From NCBI RefSeq assembly GCF_016862075.1, contig NZ_BOMG01000078.1, positions 23,763 through 87,762 on the forward strand: a DNA stretch of 64,000 bases. Direction: 5' to 3'. The stretch comes from Actinoplanes couchii (GTDB taxonomy: Bacteria; Actinomycetota; Actinomycetes; Mycobacteriales; Micromonosporaceae). A program made the translations under genes and the position numbers. The notes under the pieces are model-generated. The model had not been told where the DNA came from, made no database searches, and saw nothing but the letters and a program-made list of their open reading frames with translations. Positions 58,654 to 64,000 of this stretch are shown here, in pieces; the first letter of the stretch is position 1; every line of letters begins with the position of its first letter.

Positions 58654-61600
58654 TCAGCGTTGGTAGACCTCCAGTTCGAACAGGGACAGGCCGTACTGGG
58701 TCGCCCTGGTCACGCTGGTCAGGCGGACATAGCGGGCGGTGCCCGGGGTGAATGCCACAACGTCCTCGCCACCGTTACCGCCGGTCACCGAGGCGACCGG
58801 GGTCCAGGTGGTTCCGTTGGCCGAGGTCTCGATCCGGTACGCCGACGCGTACGCCGACTCCCAGAAGAGCCGCACCCGGCCGACCGTCGCCGAGGCTCCG
58901 AGATCCACCCGGATCCACTGGCCCTCGGACCAGTCGCTGGCCCACCTGGTCGACATGTTGCCGTCGATCGCGTTCGCCACCGGGTAACCATTTTCGGACG
59001 CCGAGGCGGTCACGGTCCTACCGGACGCCAGGTTGGCGATGTTGTCACCGCGCTTGGCGGGGAAGGACACCACCTGCTGGTACGTGGGACGGTTCTGCCA
59101 CGAGATCAGCGGATGCGTGATGCCGCCGAGCGGGGACTGCAGGATCGCGTCGGCGCACCACTGGTTCCCGGCCGCGCACCGGGTGTCGCCCGGATAGGTG
59201 GTGGCGGCCGGCTCGGCGATCGCGGCGGACAGGCTGGTCAGCAGTGCGGTGCGGCAGGCGCTGACGGTGCCGCCGCCGCAGTACTTCGTCGACCAGTTCG
59301 GCACCGTGTCACCGAGCACCGCGCGGAGATCCTTCTCCACCCAGCCCCACCACCCGTACTGGAAGGAACTGCCCTTGTGTCCCTGTGCCGCGTTGGCGGA
59401 GTGCGGCAGCGTGGAGACCTGGCCGGTCTGCCCGCCGGACGGCGACTCGTTGATCTGCAGCGTGTCGACGAGCGAGGTGAACAGTCCGGTGCCGAGCCCG
59501 CTGGAGAACTGGGCGGTGACCAGTTTCGGCCACCAGGCGTCGAGGATCCGGATCGCGTCGGCGTCCGTGTAGGCCTTGCTGCCCGCCGCGGTCTCCTTGC
59601 GGAGGGCCCCGTTGGCCAGCCACGTGCGCAGTTTGGTCAGCGCGGCGGCCTGGGTGGAGTCGGTCACCGTGGTGGTGTCGATCATCCGGAGCAGGCTGGG
59701 CAACACCTCTTTACCCCGAAGATCGGTCAAACCCGCCTGCTGTACGACCTTGAGCAGCGACGCCCGGTCGTACTTGGTCCCGGCGGCGATCCCGGCTTTC
59801 AACGGCGCGTCGAGCAGGTCACCGCGTTGCACCGATCCGAAGCTGAAATTGCCGTCCGCTGCCGAGTATCCGGCAGCCTGCTTGTTGTTCCAGCTCACGA
59901 AGTAGTCCTGATTCACCGCCTGCACGTGCGCGCTCGCCGGGCGGATCCCGGTCCACTCCTGGGCGGCGTCACCCCAGGCCGGCAGGTTCGGGTCGGCGGT
60001 CGCCGGGCGGATCGGCTCGGTGCCGGAGGTGAACAGCGCGGTGTCCGCCGAGTTCACGTAGAACCAGTTGAACCCGAACGCGATGTTCGACGCCGACGCC
60101 GTGAACGCGGCCGGCGTGCCCATCTGGGCCGGCTCGTTGAACATCTGGAAACCGATCGCCGAGTCCGCCTCGTGGCCGTACGTGGACCGCAGGCTGGTGA
60201 ACGCGACGGGCGTGCCGCCGACCTTGCCACGCCAGCTGACCAGGCCATACTTGGTGCGCAGCACGGTCAGGCGGTACGAGCCGGCCGCCGTCGAGTCGGC
60301 TGTCGTCGGCGTCCACGCGTTGCTGCGGCTCAGCGTCTCCATCGCGGTGCACGTGCCGTGGTGGAGGTAGGACGTCGACGCCGTGGTCGGGGTGCTGCCG
60401 TCGGCGTTGCAGAGCCGGATCGCGTAGGTGTCGGTGATGTCCTGCACCGACGACGTGGCGCTCCACGCGTAATCCGGGCCGCGTCCCAGCAGTGTGTAGA
60501 GGTTGAGTCCGCTGAACGCGACACCCCGGCTGCTGATCCCCGGGCCCTGCAGCTCCTGCAACATCAGCAACTGCGGGGCGAAATAACCGGTCTGCGGGCC
60601 GAAAACCGCGACCGGATGCCCGGTTGCCGAGTTCGCGGCGCTGACCACCGCGGCGTTCGACATGCCGCGCTGTGCACTGTCGATCGTCAGGTTGCTCAGC
60701 GAATCGGCGATCGCGCTGGTGCCGGACACCCCGGTCGCGGCGCTTCCGGTCCGGTCGTAGACCAGCGGCTCGGGGGTGGCGGTCCCGGCATCCGGCATGG
60801 CCACGCCCGAGGCGTTCGGATCCCCGCCGCCGTACGGGAAACTCTGACCCGCGTGCAGGGTCAGCACCGCCTCCGGGTCGTTCTGCGAACGGAACTGCTG
60901 CCACACCTGGTCACCGGCGGTGTTGCCGTACTTCGCCCGGGCCGCGACCCGGACCAGCGCCGACTGCATCTCGGTGCCGCCACCGCCGCCGAACAGGCCA
61001 CCGATCACACCGGCGATCGCGATCAGGTCGGTCGGCACGAAGTCGACCGGGCCGCCCGCGTTGGTCACCGCATCCAGGTGACCGGTCAGCACGTACTCAC
61101 CCGGGCAGTTCCGGGCGGCCATGCAGTCGTCGATGAACAGGTTGATGCCGGCCAGATATTGCAGGACGTCGTCGTAAAGTTGCGCCCCTCGCGTCCCGGA
61201 GGCCCGCAAGGTGTTGATCTGATTTTGCAGGTCGGTTTCCGTGTACGGTGAGTTACGCCAGACGCTCTGCTCCAGATCGCGGTTGCCGGCTGCGCCACCG
61301 GCGAAACTCGTCAGGCTGCCCCGGGCCACGTGCCGCATCAGGTCCATCAGGAACAGGCGGTCCTGCGCGCCCGCGTAACCCGCGCCGAACATGGTTCCGG
61401 CCCTGGTCGTGCCGGTGATGTGCGGGATGCCCAGGGCCTTGTCGCGGACGATCGTGACATCGGAGCGAGGGGATTTCGTGCTCGCCACGTTCGCCGCCGC
61501 CACGCCGTACGACGCGTCGTTGAAGAAGGTGTTGATCTGTTGCGGGGTCAGGCCGGTGTAACTGTAGGTGAGGTTGGCGTAGGGGGCCAGCTGGTTGCTC

Positions 61601-61827
61601 GCGTTGGCGGGCATCGTGCCGAACGCCTGGTGGGCGAGGATCGTGGCCAGGTCGGCGTTGCCGTTCTGACCCGGCGGCAGGATGTCGGAGCATTCGCCGA
61701 GGCAGTAGTCGTTGGTGGCGTACGCCGCCACGGCCGGTTGGGGGTCGGCCGTGACGGCGAGCGTCGCGGGGATGATCAACAGGGCGGTGAGAGCGCTCGC
61801 GCTCGCCAGAGAAAGAGATCGGCGCAT
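58654..61827 (-). CDS. Secreted penicillin-acylase-family hydrolase with C-terminal discoidin domain
   Basis: A 1057-aa secreted Ntn-hydrolase. Signal peptide about 1-35 (basic start, cleavage after AVAA). The alpha-subunit part follows (GIPHITGTTRAGTMFGAGYA, QDRLFLMDLMRHVARG). A spacer leads to the new N-terminus of the beta subunit at the Ser of RGMSNAAVVS (about residue 390), which should be nucleophile after self-cleavage. Conserved beta-subunit Asn/Arg blocks follow. Residues about 925-1057 are an F5/8-type discoidin/CBM32 domain (AIDGNMSTRWASDWSEGQW). Members cleave beta-lactams, acyl-homoserine lactones or lipopeptides; the extra domain suggests anchoring to sugars or cell surfaces. 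Confidence 0.92.
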   Translation of the reverse strand: MRRSLSLASASALTALLIIPATLAVTADPQPAVAAYATNDYCLGECSDILPPGQNGNADLATILAHQAFGTMPANASNQLAPYANLTYSYTGLTPQQINTFFNDASYGVAAANVASTKSPRSDVTIVRDKALGIPHITGTTRAGTMFGAGYAGAQDRLFLMDLMRHVARGSLTSFAGGAAGNRDLEQSVWRNSPYTETDLQNQINTLRASGTRGAQLYDDVLQYLAGINLFIDDCMAARNCPGEYVLTGHLDAVTNAGGPVDFVPTDLIAIAGVIGGLFGGGGGTEMQSALVRVAARAKYGNTAGDQVWQQFRSQNDPEAVLTLHAGQSFPYGGGDPNASGVAMPDAGTATPEPLVYDRTGSAATGVSGTSAIADSLSNLTIDSAQRGMSNAAVVSAANSATGHPVAVFGPQTGYFAPQLLMLQELQGPGISSRGVAFSGLNLYTLLGRGPDYAWSATSSVQDITDTYAIRLCNADGSTPTTASTSYLHHGTCTAMETLSRSNAWTPTTADSTAAGSYRLTVLRTKYGLVSWRGKVGGTPVAFTSLRSTYGHEADSAIGFQMFNEPAQMGTPAAFTASASNIAFGFNWFYVNSADTALFTSGTEPIRPATADPNLPAWGDAAQEWTGIRPASAHVQAVNQDYFVSWNNKQAAGYSAADGNFSFGSVQRGDLLDAPLKAGIAAGTKYDRASLLKVVQQAGLTDLRGKEVLPSLLRMIDTTTVTDSTQAAALTKLRTWLANGALRKETAAGSKAYTDADAIRILDAWWPKLVTAQFSSGLGTGLFTSLVDTLQINESPSGGQTGQVSTLPHSANAAQGHKGSSFQYGWWGWVEKDLRAVLGDTVPNWSTKYCGGGTVSACRTALLTSLSAAIAEPAATTYPGDTRCAAGNQWCADAILQSPLGGITHPLISWQNRPTYQQVVSFPAKRGDNIANLASGRTVTASASENGYPVANAIDGNMSTRWASDWSEGQWIRVDLGASATVGRVRLFWESAYASAYRIETSANGTTWTPVASVTGGNGGEDVVAFTPGTARYVRLTSVTRATQYGLSLFELEVYQR

Positions 61828-61899
61828 GGGGTTCCCTTCGGGGCACGCCGGAATACGCGAAACTTTCTCGGGATGTTAGGACATTGACGATTGTGAAGG

Positions 61900-62622
61900 C
61901 TAGCTCTCGTTAAGGAATCGGGTGGCCTCGATGATCGCGTGGTCGGTCAGGATCGGGTCGTGGCGCGGGCCGACGTCACGCATGAAGGCGTGCTCACCAC
62001 CGGTGAAGACGTGCAATTCCAGGTCGGTCAGGCCCTCCGCGTACAGCCGTTGCAGGATCGCCAGCCGGGCGTCCGCCGGGACGTGCGGATCCTGACTACC
62101 GAAAACGATCATCAGGCGGCCCTGGATCTCGCCGGCCCGCTGCAGGCTGCCGGCGTCCGCGTCCTTGCCGAGCGCGCCGTTGTGCAGTCCCGTCGGGTAG
62201 AAGCAGATCGTCGCCTCCACCCGGGAGTCGAAGGCCGCCCGGAACGCCAGATGCCCGCCGATGCAGAACCCGGTCACGAAGATCCGGTCCACGTCGTCCC
62301 GATCGGACAGATGATCCAGAACGGCCAGCCGGTCCGCGTCGAACCCGGCGACGCTGGTGGTGGCCGCCCCCTCCAGCCCGCGTTGCTTCCCGGCGTCGTC
62401 GAACTCCAGGGCCACGCCGCCCAGGTTCCCGTGCGGATAGATCTCCGGCACGGCGACGAGGAAACCGGCGCCGGCCAGCCGCCGGGCGGTGCGCAGGGTC
62501 GACTCGGTCCGCTGAAAGATGTCGGTGTAGAGCAGAAGCCCCGGCCAGGACCCACCCGTCGCGGGTCTGATGACGGTGGTCCGGATGTCCCCGATGCGGA
62601 CGTCGCTCTCAGTCAACTTCAT
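61900..62622 (-). CDS. Dienelactone hydrolase family protein
   Basis: A 240-aa alpha/beta hydrolase. TGFCIGGHLAFRAA contains the nucleophilic Cys of dienelactone hydrolases, GSQDPHVP the Asp and GGEHAFMRD the His. IRPATGGSWPGLLLYTDIFQ near the start is typical. ATG at 62622; an in-frame TTG lies three codons before. The N-terminal region has no signal peptide, so the enzyme is cytoplasmic. Probably hydrolyses lactones or esters in aromatic or other catabolism; no pathway neighbours are visible. Confidence 0.9.
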   Translation of the reverse strand: MKLTESDVRIGDIRTTVIRPATGGSWPGLLLYTDIFQRTESTLRTARRLAGAGFLVAVPEIYPHGNLGGVALEFDDAGKQRGLEGAATTSVAGFDADRLAVLDHLSDRDDVDRIFVTGFCIGGHLAFRAAFDSRVEATICFYPTGLHNGALGKDADAGSLQRAGEIQGRLMIVFGSQDPHVPADARLAILQRLYAEGLTDLELHVFTGGEHAFMRDVGPRHDPILTDHAIIEATRFLNES

Positions 62623-62740
62623 GATCAACACAATACCGACCCAAATCGGTCACCCGCCCCTCATGATGCCGGTCCGCCCAGTCGCCTATCCGTCTTGCCA
62701 CCCCCTTGTCATGCCATCCGCGCTTCTCGCCGCTTGTTCC

Positions 62741-62842
62741 TCCGCGCCGTTTGTCCCTCCGCGCCGTTTGTCCCTCCGCGCCATTTGTTTCTCCGCGCCG
62801 CTTGTTTCTCCGCGCCGCTTGTTCCTCCGCGCCGCTTGTCCC
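62741..62842. repeat. 17-bp tandem repeat, six copies
   Basis: TCCGCGCCRYTTGTYYC begins at 62741, 62758, 62775, 62792, 62809 and 62826, an exact 17-bp period with few substitutions. It occupies part of the 592-bp gap between the dienelactone hydrolase and the DUF4184 gene. Confidence 0.95.
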
Positions 62843-63000
62843 TTGTGTCGTCTGCCCCTTCTCGGACCTTGCCCGCTATGCCACTTGTTTGTCTGTCATC
62901 ACCCTCCCGATCTCCTTCGGGGCCGGCCGCTCACCTTCACCTCCCTGCACATTTGCGGCGTTTGAATATCGACATCGACTTCCTGACCGGCGCTCACCGT

Positions 63001-63130
63001 TGCCTGATCGCCGCGCCGGGTCGTGCTGCGTTGCGCCGGTTCGTGCTGCGCTGGGCCGGGTTGCGCCGGGTCGTGCTGCGCTGCGCCGGGTTGCGCCGGG
63101 TCGGGTCGCAGTGCGCCGTGTCGAGTCTCG
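63001..63130. repeat. Degenerate TGCGCCGGGTCG-type repeats
   Basis: TGCGCCGGKTCGTGCTGCG and GGGTTGCGCCGGGTCG recur at about 20-40-bp spacing between 63025 and 63120. No gene is supported between 62623 and 63214. Confidence 0.7.
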
Positions 63131-63214
63131 TCGCGTCGTCGGGAAAATCGGCGGGGCATCGTCGGCCGGATCGCTTGACCGGCTGATTGGTCGGGGTTGA
63201 TTAGTATCCGGGCG

Positions 63215-63904
63215 GTGCCGAGTACCTTTCCCACACATCCCGCTGCGATCCTTCCGCTGAAACTCTGGAGGCCGCGCTGGTTCGACGGCGTAGCCCTGGT
63301 TCTCGGAGCCGCCTCACCCGACATCGCCTACCTGGTGGACGGCAGCGGCCTACCCGTCTGGCCGCTGTCCCACCAATGGCACGGCCTGTTCCTGTTCTGC
63401 CTGCCGGTGACCTTGCTCGGCTGCTTCCTGACCCGCCGAGCCGCCCCGGCCGTCGCCGCCCATCTGCCGTCCGGCGGCCCGTTCGCACTCCGCGACTACG
63501 GCGCCCTGTCCGACTCTGGTCACCGCTGGTGGATCACAGCGCTGTCCGCACTGATCGGCGCCGCCAGCCACATCCTGCTGGACGACCTGGAACAGGCAGT
63601 CCCCGTGCTGGAGATCCCGGCCCACGTGGCCGGCCTGGTCGCGATGCTGGCGCTGGCGGCTCTGATCGGCCGACGCCGCCTGATCCACCGCTGGCACGGC
63701 GAGGCACCAACCGTCCCCACGAACCCGACCCGCTTCTGGACAGCAGCCGCAGCGGTCACCACCCCGTTGGTAGCCCTGATCCCTTTCCTCCCGGCGGCTT
63801 TCCTCCCACACACCACCGGCGTGCGCCTACTGACAGCCGCAGCTTTGGGCCTCCTGGCCGGAGCCGCCACAACCACAAGGAGCCGAGCAAGAACAACGGC
63901 GTAA
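63215..63904 (+). CDS. DUF4184-family membrane protein
   Basis: A 229-aa membrane protein with about five hydrophobic segments. The N-terminus PSTFPTHPAAILPLKLW, then GAASPDIAYL and SHQWHGLFLFCLPVTL, is typical of DUF4184, a family related to membrane metal-dependent hydrolases (conserved His and Asp residues in SHPAA-like, SPD and H-x-W-H motifs). The GTG at 63215 matches the family start. TAGTAT 8-13 bases upstream would be a -10 for a leaderless or near-leaderless transcript. Function unknown. Confidence 0.82.
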   Translation: MPSTFPTHPAAILPLKLWRPRWFDGVALVLGAASPDIAYLVDGSGLPVWPLSHQWHGLFLFCLPVTLLGCFLTRRAAPAVAAHLPSGGPFALRDYGALSDSGHRWWITALSALIGAASHILLDDLEQAVPVLEIPAHVAGLVAMLALAALIGRRRLIHRWHGEAPTVPTNPTRFWTAAAAVTTPLVALIPFLPAAFLPHTTGVRLLTAAALGLLAGAATTTRSRARTTA

Positions 63905-63906
63905 CC

Positions 63907-64000
63907 TCGCGGCTCGCGGCTCGCGGCTCGCGGCTCGCGGCTCGCGGCTCGCGGCTCGCGGCTCGCGGCTCGCGCCTCGCGGCTCGCGGCTCGCGGCTCG
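63907..64000. repeat. Heptanucleotide tandem repeat (CTCGCGG), at least 13 copies, running off the window
   Basis: CTCGCGG repeats from 63907 to the last base, with a single variant unit containing CGCGCCT near 63975. The array starts two bases after the DUF4184 stop and continues beyond the window. Confidence 0.97.

Overview
The window is GC-rich DNA (roughly 70 percent by eye) with strong third-position GC bias. It uses GTG and TTG starts often, packs genes in short operons with ATGA or GTGA overlaps, and carries many regulator/target pairs. Gene content (an actinobacterial inositol cluster, ABC-F, WYL, MmyB-type, LacI and ROK regulators, a c-di-AMP riboswitch before a transglycosylase-like gene) points to a soil actinomycete of the Actinoplanes/Micromonosporaceae type. 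No insertion sequence, integrase, rRNA gene, CRISPR array or canonical linear tRNA gene was recognised.

Bases 1-10,810 hold an inositol uptake and catabolism locus. It starts with a sugar ABC permease (truncated) and a single-domain ATPase, two Gfo/Idh dehydrogenases and a TIM-barrel isomerase-like protein. A short promoter-like gap follows, then iolC, a Cgl0159-like aldolase candidate, iolB, iolD and mmsA. Together they would take a cyclitol in, oxidise it, open the ring (IolD), isomerise (IolB), phosphorylate (IolC), cleave (aldolase candidate) and oxidise malonate semialdehyde (MmsA). A 17-bp stem closes the operon.

Bases 10,811-30,622 are a series of small units: peptide deformylase; an MmyB-type regulator diverging from a flavin monooxygenase; a LysR regulator diverging from an EamA exporter; a uronate-dehydrogenase-like gene with a TTA codon; a GNAT gene behind a possible leader peptide; an ABC-F ATPase behind a 9-codon upstream ORF; a HELGH metalloprotease-like protein; an autoregulated MerR gene; a ROK regulator; a second MmyB-type regulator diverging from a quinone-oxidoreductase-like gene; and an M20 hydrolase. 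In this stretch, at about 19.50-19.77 kb, directly after a conserved 243-residue protein of unknown function, lie two RNAs. Each is arranged as T-arm, acceptor strand, 7-nt loop, acceptor strand, D-arm, and is closed by a long imperfect helix. That is the layout of circularly permuted, tRNA-mimicking bacterial Y RNAs (YrlA type). No Ro60/TROVE gene is present in the window. This is the most interesting feature found.

Bases 30,623-48,772 look like a carbohydrate-utilisation regulon: PmoA-like protein, DUF2264 protein, LacI regulator, membrane protein, LplABC-type importer, 2-hydroxyacid dehydrogenase, esterase, SDR, and an esterase-GH42 beta-galactosidase fusion. Five LacI-type operator-like palindromes stand before the transcription units. 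An acetylated galactan or pectin-derived oligosaccharide is a plausible substrate, but that is inference.

Bases 48,773-64,000 carry assorted functions: membrane proteins, GNAT, CPBP protease, a c-di-AMP riboswitch with a LysM/transglycosylase gene, phosphotransferase, epoxide hydrolase, a leucine-rich-repeat-variant protein, a WYL regulator diverging from a VOC protein, a secreted penicillin-acylase-like enzyme with a discoidin domain, and dienelactone hydrolase. A striking property of the whole window is abundant tandem repeats, with periods of 6, 7, 17, 23, 26, 36-37, 42 and 96 bp. They occur both between genes and, in frame, inside otherwise conserved enzymes.
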